A DNA stretch of 64,000 nucleotides from Deinococcus sp. LM3 (GTDB lineage Bacteria; Deinococcota; Deinococci; Deinococcales; Deinococcaceae). The position numbers were made by a program, and so were the translations under genes. The first letter of the stretch is position 1, and each line of letters begins with the position of its first letter. The notes beneath the pieces were generated by a model that saw nothing but the letters and a program-made list of their open reading frames with translations, had not been told where the DNA came from and searched no databases. Below are positions 38,225-51,191 of the stretch, piece by piece. The stretch covers positions 2,010,501 to 2,074,500 of the forward strand of contig NZ_MUFV01000001.1 of assembly GCF_002017875.1 (NCBI RefSeq), given 5' to 3'.

Positions 38225-39058
38225 ATGGCCGTCAAGAAATACCGTCCGTACACCCCCAGCCGTCGCCAGATGACGACTGCGGACTTCAGCGGACTGACCA
38301 AGAAGCGCCCCGAAAAGGCGCTCACCACCGCCCTCCCCAAGACCGGCGGTCGTAACAACCGTGGCCGCATCACCAGCCGCTTCATCGGCGGTGGCCACAA
38401 GCGCCTGTACCGCATCATCGACTTCAAGCGCCGCGACAAGGCCGGCGTGACCGCCAAGGTCGCCGCGATCGAGTACGATCCCAACCGCAGCGCCCGCATC
38501 GCCCTGCTGCACTACGCCGACGGCGCCAAGCGTTACATCCTGGCCCCCGAAGGCCTGCAGGTCGGCGCGACCGTGAACGCCGGACCCGAAGCCGAACCCA
38601 AGCTGGGCAACGCCCTGCCGCTGCGTTTCGTGCCCGTCGGTGCCGTCGTCCACGCCGTGGAACTCGTGCCGCAGAAGGGCGCCCAGCTCGCCCGCAGCGC
38701 CGGCACCAGCATCCAGGTGCAGGGCAAGGAAAGCGACTACGTGATCCTGCGACTGCCCAGCGGTGAGCTGCGCCGCGTGCACAGCGAGTGCTACGCGACC
38801 ATCGGTACGGTCGGCAACGCCGAGCACAAGAACATCAACCTCGGTAAGGCCGGCCGTAGCCGCTGGCTCGGCCGCAAGCCCCACCAGCGTGGTAGCTCCA
38901 TGAACCCCGTGGATCACCCCCACGGCGGCGGTGAAGGCCGCACCGGTGCCGGACGCGTGCCTGTGTCCCCCTGGGGCCAGCCCGCCAAGGGTCTCAAGAC
39001 CCGCAAGAAGCGTAAGAACAGCGACCGCTTCATCATCACCCGCCGCGGCGGGAAGTAA
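38225..39058 (+). CDS. rplB: 50S ribosomal protein L2
   Basis: A 277-aa protein needed for subunit joining and peptidyl transfer. [13 protein letters not shown] start. C-terminal [17 protein letters not shown] holds the conserved His close to the active site. The ATG at 38225 is preferred to the in-frame TTG at 38219, because AAGGAGA (38211-38217) fits it better. Confidence 0.97.
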   Translation: MAVKKYRPYTPSRRQMTTADFSGLTKKRPEKALTTALPKTGGRNNRGRITSRFIGGGHKRLYRIIDFKRRDKAGVTAKVAAIEYDPNRSARIALLHYADGAKRYILAPEGLQVGATVNAGPEAEPKLGNALPLRFVPVGAVVHAVELVPQKGAQLARSAGTSIQVQGKESDYVILRLPSGELRRVHSECYATIGTVGNAEHKNINLGKAGRSRWLGRKPHQRGSSMNPVDHPHGGGEGRTGAGRVPVSPWGQPAKGLKTRKKRKNSDRFIITRRGGK

Positions 39059-39070
39059 GGAGGGTAGGAC

Positions 39071-39752
<682 letters not shown>

Positions 39753-39753
<1 letters not shown>

Positions 39754-40495
39754 TGGGTAACAAGATCAACCCGAACGGCTTCCGCCTGGGCATCACCCGT
39801 GGCTGGAACAGCCGCTGGTACGCCGGCAAGAAGCAGTACGCCGGTCTGCTGAAAGAGGACGAGAAGATCCGTAACCTCGTCGGCAAGAAGCTCAACGCTG
39901 CCGGCATCGCCCGCATCGAGATCGAGCGCGCCGGCCAGCAGGTCAACGTGATCATCAGCGCCGCGAAACCCGGCATCGTGATCGGCAAGGGCGGCGAGTC
40001 CATCAAGGAACTCCGCCAGGACATCGAGAAACTCGTGTCCGCCGGCACGGTTGCGGTGAACGTCGCCGAGATCCCCAACCCCAACATCAGCGCGCCCCTG
40101 GTCGCCCTGCGCATCGCCGAGCAGATCGAACGCCGCTTCGCGTTCCGCCGCGCCATGAAGCAGGCCGCCCAGCGCGTGATGGAATCCGGCGCCCGTGGCG
40201 TCAAGATCATCCTGTCCGGCCGCCTCGGCGGAGCCGAGCAGGCCCGTACCGAGATGGTCCGCGAAGGCCGCGTGCCCCTGCACACCCTGCGCGCCGACAT
40301 CGACTACGGCACCGCCCTGGCCCGCACCACCTACGGCATCCTGGGCATCAAGGTCATGGTCTTCACCGGTGAAGTCATCGGTGGCCGCACCGAGACCTTC
40401 GCCCGCCCCCAGCGCCGCAACGACGAGCGCCGCCCTGAAGGTGACCGTCCCAACCGGCGCCGCCCGACCGCGCGGCGCCGCCCCGGAGGTGAGTG

Positions 40496-40496
<1 letters not shown>
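39753..40496 (+). CDS. rpsC: 30S ribosomal protein S3
   Basis: A 247-aa mRNA-entry protein with a KH domain ([16 protein letters not shown]) and the S3 C-domain ([12 protein letters not shown]). The C-terminal tail after residue 215 is Arg/Pro-rich and low complexity. The TGA overlaps the rplP ATG. Confidence 0.97.
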
Positions 40497-40907
<411 letters not shown>

Positions 40908-40921
<14 letters not shown>

Positions 40922-41111
40922 GATGCGTAACCTGAAGGCCGACGATTTCGCCCGTGAAATCGACGCCCGCAAGAAAGAACTGATGGAGCTGCGCTTCCAG
41001 GCCGCCACCGGCAACCTGGCCCAGCCCCACCGCGTGACGCAGCTGCGCCGCGAAGTCGCTCAGCTCAACACCATCCGCGCTGAGCAGAGCAAGCAGGGAG
41101 AGCAGGCATGA
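40908..41111 (+). CDS. rpmC: 50S ribosomal protein L29
   Basis: A 67-aa two-helix protein at the tunnel exit. [37 protein letters not shown] matches the family. It overlaps both neighbours. Confidence 0.96.
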
Positions 41112-41388
41112 AGAAGACCTTTACCGGCGTCGTCGTGAGCGACAAGGCCGACAAGACGGTCAGCGTCAAGGTCGAGCGCCGCTTCGCCCACCCGCTGTAC
41201 GGCAAGGTCGTGACCCGCAGCCACAAGTACGCTGCGCACGACGAGAACAACGAGTTCCGTATCGGCGACCGCGTCGAGATCCTCGCGGTGCGCCCCATCA
41301 GCAAGACCAAGACCTGGAAGGTCACCAAGCTGATCGAGCGTCCCCGCGGCATCGAGACCACCGCCGTGGAAACCGAAGGGGGTAACGC

Positions 41389-41392
<4 letters not shown>
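41108..41392 (+). CDS. rpsQ: 30S ribosomal protein S17
   Basis: A 94-aa OB-fold 16S-binding protein. [29 protein letters not shown] and [18 protein letters not shown] are typical. It overlaps rpmC and rplN by 4 nt each. Confidence 0.97.
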
Positions 41393-42140
<748 letters not shown>

Positions 42141-42234
42141 ACCCACTCCGGGCCGCGCCGCCCCCACCGCGGGGCGCGCAGCGGCCTGAGCGGCGCTCTC
42201 TGAAAAACTGGGAGACCGCTCGAAGGAACCCACC

Positions 42235-42774
<540 letters not shown>

Positions 42775-42783
42775 GGAACTGAT

Positions 42784-42969
42784 ATGGCGAACACCTCGAA
42801 AGTTGTCAAGGCCGCGCGCGGTCACAAGTACGCCGTGCAGAACTACAGCCGTTGCAGCCGCTGCGGCCGCGCCCGTGGGTACTACCGCTTCTTCGGCATG
42901 TGCCGCATCTGCATCCGCGAGATGGCGCACAAGGGCGAACTGCCCGGCGTGAAGAAAAGCAGCTGGTAA
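42784..42969 (+). CDS. rpsZ: 30S ribosomal protein S14 type Z (zinc form)
   Basis: The short 61-aa zinc-binding S14. Four Cys ligands C24, C27, C40 and C43 sit in [21 protein letters not shown]. It is followed by a terminator, so it is the last gene of this transcription unit. Confidence 0.96.
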   Translation: MANTSKVVKAARGHKYAVQNYSRCSRCGRARGYYRFFGMCRICIREMAHKGELPGVKKSSW

Positions 42970-42990
42970 GCGACCCCCTCTCAGAACATT

Positions 42991-43020
42991 CCCCCCCCGG
43001 CAACGGGGGGTTGTTCATTT
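42991..43020 (+). terminator. Terminator after rpsZ, inside the spc cluster
   Basis: CCCCCC (about 42993-42998) pairs with GGGGGG (43005-43010), followed by TTGTTCATTT. Confidence 0.75.
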
Positions 43021-43060
43021 CTGCCCCCAGCTGTCCTGCCGGGGCGTTTCCGCGCAGGCA

Positions 43061-43090
43061 TTGCCAGAAGCGGCCGCAGTCTGATACACT
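43061..43090 (+). promoter_or_regulatory. Internal promoter for the rpsH transcription unit
   Basis: TTGCCA (43061-43066), 18-bp spacer, extended -10 TGA-TACACT (43085-43090). Start near 43097. The resulting leader (43097-43316) holds a CCGCAC/GTGCGG hairpin but no gene. Confidence 0.75.
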
Positions 43091-43315
43091 CGTTTCTTGC
43101 CGCACCCTGTGCGGTGTTCGTGCTGTGCCACCCTGGATACGAACCCCTCACCTTGAGCGGTCATCGTCCAGCGGCGGATTCCAACCCAACAGAAGAAGCG
43201 GCGGTCCCCATACTGCCATCCACTTCACGAGGGGAGCCTAGCGCCCGGCATCAGACAGATGCGGGGCCACCTGCCGGGGCGCGCGTGCCTGACACGCCGA
43301 CCCCTGGAGGAGATA

Positions 43316-43718
<403 letters not shown>

Positions 43719-43819
43719 TCCCCGCCCAGCGGTAGGATTCCAGCGAGCACGAGATCTCACCTGACCTCGGACACCGCCCGGCGGAACGTTCCGAACTTAA
43801 GGAAGAAGGAGGACAGCCC

Positions 43820-44377
43820 ATGTCCCGAATTGGTAAACAGCCGATCGCCGTTCCCAGCGGCGTGACCACGAGCGCCACTGGCGGCGTCTTCAAGGTCAAA
43901 GGCCCGAAAGGCGAACTGACGGTTCCCTACAACCAGGAACTGACCATCAAGCAGGACGGCGACCAGCTCATCGTCGAGCGTCCCAGCGACCAGCAGCGCC
44001 ACCGCGCGCTGCACGGCCTGACCCGCACCCTGGTGGCCAACGCCGTCAAGGGTGTCAGCGACGGCTACACCATCAACCTGGAACTGAAGGGCGTGGGTTT
44101 CCGCGCCAAGCTCGCCGGGAAGAACCTCGAACTGACCATCGGCTACAGCCACCCGGTCATCATCGAGCCCCCGGCCGGCGTGACCTTCACGGTTCCCGAG
44201 CCTACCAAGATCGACGTGAGCGGCATCGACAAGCAGCTCGTCGGTCAGGTGGCCGCCAACGTCCGCAAGGTGCGTAAGCCCGACGCCTACCACGGCAAGG
44301 GTGTTCGCTTCGCCGGCGAGAAAATCGCCCTCAAAGCTGGTAAAGCCGGTGCCACCGGCGGGAAAGGGAAGAAATAA
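43820..44377 (+). CDS. rplF: 50S ribosomal protein L6
   Basis: A 185-aa two-domain protein near the GTPase centre. [15 protein letters not shown] start and C-terminal [16 protein letters not shown]. It shares one base with rplR. Confidence 0.97.
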   Translation: MSRIGKQPIAVPSGVTTSATGGVFKVKGPKGELTVPYNQELTIKQDGDQLIVERPSDQQRHRALHGLTRTLVANAVKGVSDGYTINLELKGVGFRAKLAGKNLELTIGYSHPVIIEPPAGVTFTVPEPTKIDVSGIDKQLVGQVAANVRKVRKPDAYHGKGVRFAGEKIALKAGKAGATGGKGKK

Positions 44378-44715
44378 TGGCTGCCCAGACGACCGTGCGC
44401 CGCAAGCTCCGCGCCCGCCGCAAAGTGCGGCAGGCCGCCGGAGAGCGCCTGCGCCTCAGCGTGTTCCGCTCCAGCAAGCACATCTACGCCCAGATCATCG
44501 ACGACAGCAAGGGCACGACCGTTGCTGCGGCCAGCAGCGCCGCCGTCAAGACCGGGACCAAGACCGACACCGCCGCCGCCGTGGGCAAGGCCCTGGCGGA
44601 AGCCGCTGTCGCCAAGGGCGTCAGCAAGGTGGTCTTTGACCGTGGCCAGTACCGCTACCACGGACGCGTGAAAGCGCTCGCAGACGCGGCGCGGGAGGGT
44701 GGCCTTGACTTTTAA
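44377..44715 (+). CDS. rplR: 50S ribosomal protein L18
   Basis: A 112-aa 5S rRNA-binding protein. [53 protein letters not shown]. It overlaps rpsE by about 11 nt. Confidence 0.97.
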   Translation: MAAQTTVRRKLRARRKVRQAAGERLRLSVFRSSKHIYAQIIDDSKGTTVAAASSAAVKTGTKTDTAAAVGKALAEAAVAKGVSKVVFDRGQYRYHGRVKALADAAREGGLDF

Positions 44716-45226
44716 CCGACGCAACGACCGCATGGAGCGCGAAAGCAGCGAATTCGAAGAGAAGATGCTGTTCGTCAACCGCACCAGCAAAACCTACCAG
44801 GGTGGTCGCCGGTTCCGCTTCGCTGCACTCGTGATCCTGGGCGACCGCAACGGCCGCGTGGGCATGGGCATCGGCAAGGCGAAGGAAGTGCCCGTGGCCA
44901 TCGAGAAGGCCAAGAGCATCGCCCGCAAGAACATGATCATGGTGCCCGTCGAGAACGGCACCATCCCCCACGACATCGTGGGCGTGAACAGCACCAGCCG
45001 CGTGCTGCTCAAGCCCGCAGGCCCCGGTACCGGTGTGATCGCCGGCACCGTGCCCCGCTCCATCGCCGAACTGGCGGGCATTACCAACATGCTCAGCAAG
45101 GAACTCGGCAGCCGGAACAAGGTGAACGTGGCGTACGCCGTGTTCGACGGCCTGAAGAACCTCCGCACCGCCAAGCAGGTCCGTGCCCTGCGCGGCGAGG
45201 CGCAGCCCACCGGAGGCGCGCAGTGA
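44705..45226 (+). CDS. rpsE: 30S ribosomal protein S5
   Basis: A 173-aa fidelity protein. [38 protein letters not shown] is diagnostic. Start TTG at 44705 is preferred: GGGAGGG (44693-44699) lies 5 nt before it. The in-frame GTG at 44699 would overlap that ribosome site. Confidence 0.95.
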   Translation: MTFNRRNDRMERESSEFEEKMLFVNRTSKTYQGGRRFRFAALVILGDRNGRVGMGIGKAKEVPVAIEKAKSIARKNMIMVPVENGTIPHDIVGVNSTSRVLLKPAGPGTGVIAGTVPRSIAELAGITNMLSKELGSRNKVNVAYAVFDGLKNLRTAKQVRALRGEAQPTGGAQ

Positions 45227-45386
45227 AAATTACCCTCAAGCGCAGCGTCATCGGCCGCCCTGGTTACCAGGTGAAGACCGTTCACGCGCTGGGCCTCAAG
45301 AAGATCGGCGACAGCCGTGAAATCAACGACAGCCCTGCCATTCGCGGCATGGTGAACACCGTCAAGCACCTCCTGGAGGTGGAAGC

Positions 45387-45390
<4 letters not shown>
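45223..45390 (+). CDS. rpmD: 50S ribosomal protein L30
   Basis: A 55-aa gene easily missed because of its size. It begins with GTG overlapping the rpsE stop (GTGA) and reads [20 protein letters not shown], then [17 protein letters not shown]. It ends overlapping the rplO GTG. GGAGG lies 7 nt upstream of the start. Confidence 0.96.
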
Positions 45391-45857
<467 letters not shown>

Positions 45858-47177
45858 ATGCTGCGCGCCTTCCGCGACGCTTTCCGGATTCCGGATCTCC
45901 AGCGGAAGATTGTCTTCACCCTGCTGCTCCTGGCGGTGTACCGACTCGGGAGTGCAATACCCACTCCCGGCGTCAACACCGCCGCACTTGAACAGGCCAC
46001 CTCGGGTGGCCTTTTCGGGTTGATCAGCCTGATCTCGGGTGGCAATCTTTCGCAGTTCTCGATCTTCGCGCTGGGCGTGCTGCCGTACATCACGGCCAGC
46101 ATCGTCATTCAGCTGATGACCACCACCATTCCCGCCCTGGAGAAGCTCTCCAAGGAGGGCGAGGAAGGCCGCAAGAAGATCAACCAGTTCACGCGCTACG
46201 CCGCCGTGGGCCTGGGCACCGTGCAGGCAGTGTTCTTCTCGCTGTACATCACCTCGCAGCCGCAGTTCCTGGCGCCCGGCTGGGACGGCGGATTCTTCAC
46301 GCTGTTCGTGATGGTCCTGACCCAGGTGGCCGGGATCGCCTTCACGATGTGGATCGGGGAGCGCATCACGGACGTCGGGGTCGGGAACGGCATCAGCCTG
46401 ATCATCACGGCCGGGATCATCGCGGTGTACCCGCGTGAGATCGCGGCGACCGCGCAGCTGCTCCGCACCGATCAGGTGCAGATCCTGTCGCTGGTGGCCT
46501 TCGCCGCCGTGATCCTGCTGACCATCGCCGGGATCGTGTACGTGTACCAGGCCGAGCGCCGCGTGCCCGTCACGTACGCCCGCGCGCGGGCTGGCGCGGC
46601 CGGTCAGGCGCGCGGCGCGGGACAGGCCACCTGGCTGCCGATCAAGGTGAACCAGGCGGGCGTGATTCCCGTGATCTTCGCGTCGGCGGTGCTGATCCTC
46701 CCGAACCTGATCGCCACGGCCACCGTGGAACGCGCGCCGAACGTGAACGCGTTCATCCAGACGAACCTGACCTTCGGTCAGCCGCTGTACATGGCGGTCG
46801 AAGCGCTGCTGATCTTCGGGTTCACGTACCTGTACAACAGCGTGCAGTTCGATCCGAAGCGCATTGCCGAGCAGCTGCGTGAAGCGGGCGGCTTCATTCC
46901 GGGCGTCCGTCCGGGCACGCCGACCGCCGAGTTCCTGGGCACCATCAGTGGCCGCCTGAGCCTGTGGGGCGCGACCTTCCTGGTGGTCCTGACGATCATG
47001 CCGCAGCTCGTGCAGAGCGCCACCGGCATCACCACCTTCCAGTTCTCCGGAACGGGGCTGCTGATCATCGTGGGCGTGGCCCTCGAGACGCTCAAGCAGC
47101 TCGAAGCGCAGCTCACGGTGCGCCGCTACGACGGGTTCATCAGCAAGGGCCGCATCCGTGGCCGACTGAACAACTGA
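45858..47177 (+). CDS. secY: Protein translocase subunit SecY
   Basis: A 439-aa channel of the Sec translocon with ten membrane helices. RLGSAIPTPGVNTAAL, plug region GGNLSQFSIFALGVLPYITASI and C-terminal GRIRGRLNN are present. The TGA stop is the insertion site of repeat copy E, which sits between it and the adk terminator/promoter region. Confidence 0.97.
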   Translation: MLRAFRDAFRIPDLQRKIVFTLLLLAVYRLGSAIPTPGVNTAALEQATSGGLFGLISLISGGNLSQFSIFALGVLPYITASIVIQLMTTTIPALEKLSKEGEEGRKKINQFTRYAAVGLGTVQAVFFSLYITSQPQFLAPGWDGGFFTLFVMVLTQVAGIAFTMWIGERITDVGVGNGISLIITAGIIAVYPREIAATAQLLRTDQVQILSLVAFAAVILLTIAGIVYVYQAERRVPVTYARARAGAAGQARGAGQATWLPIKVNQAGVIPVIFASAVLILPNLIATATVERAPNVNAFIQTNLTFGQPLYMAVEALLIFGFTYLYNSVQFDPKRIAEQLREAGGFIPGVRPGTPTAEFLGTISGRLSLWGATFLVVLTIMPQLVQSATGITTFQFSGTGLLIIVGVALETLKQLEAQLTVRRYDGFISKGRIRGRLNN

Positions 47178-47312
47178 TACGGACTCCGATTGAATGGGCT
47201 GCAAAGCCCGTTCAATCCGAGCGGATGCGAGTGGGAGAGAAACGGGTTCCGGACGTGGAGCTGGCAATCCGGTGAAGTTCCGGATTGTCAGCGAAACAAA
47301 CGGAATCCGTAT
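47177..47312 (+). mobile_element. Miniature inverted-repeat element, copy E
   Basis: The 136-bp best-preserved copy, ATACGGACTCCG to CGGAATCCGTAT. The flanking triplets are both TGA; the left one is the secY stop. The first internal hairpin is ATTGAATGGGC with GCCCGTTCAAT and the second CAATCCGG with CCGGATTG. Confidence 0.9.
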
Positions 47313-47331
47313 GACCCCGACTGCTTTCTGC

Positions 47332-47364
47332 AACCGCCTGCCGTTCGTGCAGGCGGTTTTTTTT
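47332..47364 (+). terminator. Strong terminator after secY and repeat E
   Basis: AACCGCCTGC (47332-47341) / GCAGGCGGTT (47349-47358), then a run of eight T. Confidence 0.92.
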
Positions 47365-47480
47365 GTGGTCGGACCCGTGCGGCGCGGTCTCGTTACCTGC
47401 CGGGGTACAGGGCCGGGCTGATCAGGCCCGCCCCGGACAGCGCCGGAGCCTATATCCTGAGGGTCTAACGGAGGGAAAGT
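47365..47480 (+). promoter_or_regulatory. Region with candidate adk promoter
   Basis: Because a terminator precedes adk, it needs its own promoter. TATATCCT at 47451-47458 is a good -10; no clear -35 is seen. GGAGGG (47470-47475) is the ribosome site. Confidence 0.5.
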
Positions 47481-48074
47481 GTGACTGGACAGAAGAACAA
47501 CGTCGTGATCTTCCTCGGGCCTCCCGGCGCCGGCAAGGGAACCCAGGCGGAACGACTGGCGCAGGACCGGGGTCTCGTGAAGATCAGCACCGGTGACATC
47601 CTGCGGGATCACGTGAAACGTGACACCGAACTGGGGCAGCAGGTGAAGCCCATTCTGGACGCCGGGAAACTGGTGCCGGACGAGATCCTGATCGCGCTGA
47701 TCCGCGACCGGCTGGCCGACATGGAGAGCGTGCGCGTGATCTTCGACGGGTTCCCCCGCACGACCGCGCAGGCGCAGGGTCTGGACGTGCTGCTGGAGGA
47801 ACTGGGCGCACCCGTGAACGCCGTGCCGCTGCTGGAAGTGCCGGACGAGGTGCTGGTGGCGCGGATCGTGGAGCGGGGCCGTCAGGCCGCCGAGCGGGGC
47901 GAGGCGGTGCGCAGCGACGACACCGAGGAAGTGGCGCGTCACCGTCAGCAGGTGTACCGCGAGCAGACGCAGCCGCTGATCGACTACTACTCGGCGCGGG
48001 GGCACCTGTACCGCGTGGATGGCGTGGGGGGCATGGACGAGGTCTACGACCGGATCGTGGCTGGCCTGAAGTAA
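47481..48074 (+). CDS. adk: Adenylate kinase
   Basis: A 197-aa phosphotransferase, 2 ADP to ATP + AMP. P-loop GPPGAGKGTQAERLA, STGDILRDHV and FDGFPRTTAQAQGLD. Short form without the zinc LID cysteines. GTG start. The TAA stop is the insertion point of repeat copy F, so adk is bracketed by two copies in the same orientation. Confidence 0.96.
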   Translation: MTGQKNNVVIFLGPPGAGKGTQAERLAQDRGLVKISTGDILRDHVKRDTELGQQVKPILDAGKLVPDEILIALIRDRLADMESVRVIFDGFPRTTAQAQGLDVLLEELGAPVNAVPLLEVPDEVLVARIVERGRQAAERGEAVRSDDTEEVARHRQQVYREQTQPLIDYYSARGHLYRVDGVGGMDEVYDRIVAGLK

Positions 48075-48208
48075 TACGGACTCCGATTGGATGGGCTTTG
48101 CAGCCCATTCAATCCGAGCGGAGCGAGTAGGAGAAAAACGGGTTCCGGACGTGGAGCTGGCAATCCGGTGAAGTTCCGGATTGTCAGCGAAACAAACGGA
48201 ACCCGTAT
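48074..48208 (+). mobile_element. Miniature inverted-repeat element, copy F
   Basis: 135 bp, starting on the last A of the adk TAA stop and ending CCCGTA followed by TAA, so the flanking triplet is TAA on both sides. Sequence is almost identical to copy E, but the first hairpin has compensating changes (ATTGGATGGGC / GCCCATTCAAT). Confidence 0.9.
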
Positions 48209-48346
48209 AAGGCCTGAACCGGGGCCGGGGGTGACGTGCAGGACTGCCGTCGCTTCCGGCCCTTTCCTGTGGTGACTCTGATTCCCGGTGGGTTGCCGGG
48301 TGTCTGTGCTGGCGCCTTGCCGGGCGCGCGGTCGTTGCAGCGCCGC
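48209..48346. other. Spacer upstream of the SWIM-operon promoter
   Basis: No gene is seen. GC-rich, with no repeat besides copy F. Confidence 0.5.
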
Positions 48347-48391
48347 TTGCCTGCCAAGGGTGAATGCGTTACATTACGCCAGTAGCGTAAT
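48347..48391 (+). promoter_or_regulatory. Promoter with palindromic operator of the SWIM/MoxR/VWA operon
   Basis: TTGCCT (48347-48352), 17-bp spacer, TACATT (48370-48375). A perfect inverted repeat ATTACGC-N5-GCGTAAT (48373-48391) overlaps the -10 box and the expected start near 48382. A related half-site GCGTTA lies at 48366. This is the arrangement of a repressor-controlled promoter; the regulator is not encoded in the operon. Confidence 0.75.
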
Positions 48392-48438
48392 TTATCTCCG
48401 GGGTTCTGAGCTGCAGGCTGGACCCGAAAGGAAGGCCC

Positions 48439-49770
48439 ATGACCCCCACGCCCACTCCGCTGACTCCCGACGCCGTCCTGGCGCTCGCGCCCGACGCCGC
48501 CAGCGCCCAGGCCGCCCGCAAACTCGCCGCGCCCGGCAAATGGCAGAACCTGAACACCCCGGCCGGCAGCCTGTGGGGCGAATGCCAGGGCAGCGGCCGC
48601 ACCCCCTATCTGACCGGCGTGGATCTGAGCGGCCCGGCGCAGACCAGTCCCGCCTTCAAGTGCACCTGCCCCAGCCGCAAATTCCCCTGCAAGCACGCCC
48701 TGGCCCTGCTGCTGCTCCGCGCCACCCACGCAGACACCTTCGGACAGGCCGCGCCGCCCGCCACCCTCCAGACCTGGCTGGACGGCCGGGCCGCGCGCGC
48801 CGCCCCGACCAGCCCGACCACCACAGAAACCGCCGCGCCCGACCCCGCCGCGCAGGCCAGACGCCGCGCCGCCCGCGAGAAGAAAGTCACCGCCGGCCTG
48901 GACGCCCTCCAGACCTTCCTGAAAGACCTGATCCGCGACGGACTGGCCCACGCGCCCGCCCGCCCGTACAGCGACTGGGACACCCAGGCCGCCCGCCTCG
49001 TGGACGCCCAGGCGCCCGGCGCGGCCCGACTGGTGCGGCAGATTCCCGACCACCTGCACGACCCCGCCGCGCTGCTCTCGCACCTGACCCGCCTGTACCT
49101 GCTGACCGAGGCGTGGCCCCGCCGGGACACCCTGTCGGGAGAGCAGCAGGCGGACCTGCGCGCCGCGCTGGGCTTCCCGCTCGACTCGGCCAGCGTCCTG
49201 GCGGGCGGCGGCATCCGCGCCGACTGGCAGGTCATGGGCCAGAGCGTCACCGAGGAGGACACCCTGAGCACCCGCCGCACCTGGCTGGTCAGCGGCGACC
49301 ACACCGCCCTGCTGCTGGACTTCTCGGCGTGGGGGCGGCCCTTCCCGCCCGCCCTGCCCCCCGGCGCGGCGGTGCAGGCCGAGGTGTGCCACGCGCCCGG
49401 CACGTTCCCGCAGCGCGCCCTCCTGAACGGAGAAGCGCTGGCGGTTGCGTCCGGCCCGCTCCCGGCAGGCCTGACGCTGGACGCCCTGCTCGACCGGCAC
49501 GGCGCGGCCCTGGCCCTGAACCCCTGGCTGGACCGCACCGCGCACCTCGCCGGCCCCCTGCTCGTGATCCCCGGCGACCCCTGGCACGCGCAGGACACCA
49601 CCGGCCGCCTCCCCCTGAGCGGCCATGGGCGCACCCTGCACACCCTGCTGGCCCTGAGCGGCGGGCACCCCGTCACCGTGTATGCCGAGTGGAACGGAAA
49701 GACCCTGACCCCCCTGAGCGTGCAGCACGAGGGAACGCTGCACCCCTTCCGGACGGTGGCCGACGCATGA
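48439..49770 (+). CDS. SWIM zinc-finger protein
   Basis: A 443-aa protein. The SWIM motif CxCx6CxH is at C75, C77, C84 and H86 (CTCPSRKFPCKH), just after an N-terminal region beginning LAPDAASAQAARKLA. The middle and C-terminal parts are a SWIM-family domain without catalytic motifs that I recognise. SWIM fingers bind DNA or protein partners. It is the first gene of the coupled operon; its TGA overlaps the next ATG. AAGGAAGG precedes the start. No function is established for this group. Confidence 0.88.
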   Translation: MTPTPTPLTPDAVLALAPDAASAQAARKLAAPGKWQNLNTPAGSLWGECQGSGRTPYLTGVDLSGPAQTSPAFKCTCPSRKFPCKHALALLLLRATHADTFGQAAPPATLQTWLDGRAARAAPTSPTTTETAAPDPAAQARRRAAREKKVTAGLDALQTFLKDLIRDGLAHAPARPYSDWDTQAARLVDAQAPGAARLVRQIPDHLHDPAALLSHLTRLYLLTEAWPRRDTLSGEQQADLRAALGFPLDSASVLAGGGIRADWQVMGQSVTEEDTLSTRRTWLVSGDHTALLLDFSAWGRPFPPALPPGAAVQAEVCHAPGTFPQRALLNGEALAVASGPLPAGLTLDALLDRHGAALALNPWLDRTAHLAGPLLVIPGDPWHAQDTTGRLPLSGHGRTLHTLLALSGGHPVTVYAEWNGKTLTPLSVQHEGTLHPFRTVADA

Positions 49771-51191
49771 GCCACCACGACGCCCTGCTCGCCCTGGCCC
49801 TGGTAGGCACCACGCGCGGCACCCTCCCCACCCCCGACCCCGACCCACTGGCGCAGGCGGCCGCGCAGATCACCCGCCCGGAGGCCGAGGGCACCCTGCT
49901 GGCCCGCGCCGCCCTGCACGCCCTCGCGCACGCCGCCGGACACACCCCCGACCCACCGGGCGACCCACCCCCGGCTCCCGCGCCCCCCGAGACGCTGCCG
50001 GAAGTGCCGGAACGCGCCGCGCGGCACCTGTCACTGGTCCTCGGCACGCCCCTCCTGAGCGAATGGCTGACCCTGTGCGCGCAGGCCGGCTGGCGCGTAC
50101 TGCCCGCGCGACTGCCGGAGCTTCTGGATCACGCCAGTCGCGACAGCCGCCTGCGCCCCCTGCTGATCCCCGTGCTGGGCGAGCGGGGCCGCTGGCTCGC
50201 CCGCTTTAACCCCGACTGGGCCTTCACGCCCCCCGACGAGGACGCCTGGGACACCGCCACCGACGCGAGCCGCGAGGCCCTGTGGCGCCGCGTGCGCGAA
50301 CGCGACCCGCACGCCGCCCGCGACCTCCTGCGCCAGCACCTGAGCAGCGAACGCGCCGGCAGCCGCAAACGCCTTCTGGGGGTCCTGCTGGATACCCTGA
50401 GCGACGACGACCACAGCCTCGAACCGCTGCTGGACGCCCTGACCACCGACCGCAGCGACGACGTGCGCACCCTGGCCCGCACCGCCCTGCACCGCCTGAG
50501 CCGCAGCGCCCAGAACGCCCGGAACGCCGCCCGCCTCGCCGCCCTGCTGAACGGCGCGACCCCCACCCCCGACGAGCACGCCCCCCGCGACGGCCTGCCC
50601 GACCCCACCAGCCAGGACGCCCTGAGCTCTGCGGCCCTGCTGGAACACCTGCTGGAACATACCCACCCCGACACCCTGCTGGCCGCGCTGAACACCACCC
50701 CCGCCGCCCTGGTGGACCTCGCCCGGAAGCACGAGCAGCTCCAACCCCTCGCGGAGAACGCCGTCAGCACCGCCCATCCTGCGCTTGCCGCCGCCCTCCT
50801 GCCCGAACTGCCCACCCACCCCTTCCTGCTTCAGATCGGACCACCTGAAACTCTGGCCGCCGCGCAGACACAGGCCCTGCTTGACCGCGACCCGGACCGC
50901 CTGCTGGCCCTGTTCGGCCCACACCCCGGCCCCTGGCCCCCCGACCCCAGCGCCGCCCTCCTCGGCACCCTGCGCGACACCATCGGAACCGCCCACTACG
51001 CCGCCGCCTGGGGCTACCGCTGGGCACAACTCGCAGAACTCGCCGCCACGCACGCCCACCCGCACACCCTCCACCCCGACCCGCTCCCCACCGACGCCAC
51101 CGACTACGCCCACCGCACCCTGACCGAACTGCTGGGCACCCTGGAACTGAGAAAGCAGATGTGGACCGACTTCGGGAAGGGGAGAGGATGA
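49767..51191 (+). CDS. DUF5691-like helical repeat protein
   Basis: A 474-aa protein made of helical repeats. Its opening HHDALLALALVGTTRGTLP and overall layout match, from memory, the DUF5691 family that travels with SWIM and MoxR genes. A Pro-rich linker lies at about 60-80, and Leu/Ala-rich HEAT-like helices follow. It probably acts as a scaffold. The start overlaps the SWIM gene (ATGA) and its stop overlaps the LRR-variant gene (ATGA). Confidence 0.75.
   Translation: MSHHDALLALALVGTTRGTLPTPDPDPLAQAAAQITRPEAEGTLLARAALHALAHAAGHTPDPPGDPPPAPAPPETLPEVPERAARHLSLVLGTPLLSEWLTLCAQAGWRVLPARLPELLDHASRDSRLRPLLIPVLGERGRWLARFNPDWAFTPPDEDAWDTATDASREALWRRVRERDPHAARDLLRQHLSSERAGSRKRLLGVLLDTLSDDDHSLEPLLDALTTDRSDDVRTLARTALHRLSRSAQNARNAARLAALLNGATPTPDEHAPRDGLPDPTSQDALSSAALLEHLLEHTHPDTLLAALNTTPAALVDLARKHEQLQPLAENAVSTAHPALAAALLPELPTHPFLLQIGPPETLAAAQTQALLDRDPDRLLALFGPHPGPWPPDPSAALLGTLRDTIGTAHYAAAWGYRWAQLAELAATHAHPHTLHPDPLPTDATDYAHRTLTELLGTLELRKQMWTDFGKGRG

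Noticed and set aside
47190..47468. Open frames inside repeat copies (also near 6851, 22727, 48087)
   Set aside because: They arise because the miniature element happens to be open; the peptides are the same repeat-derived sequence in each and lack start signals.
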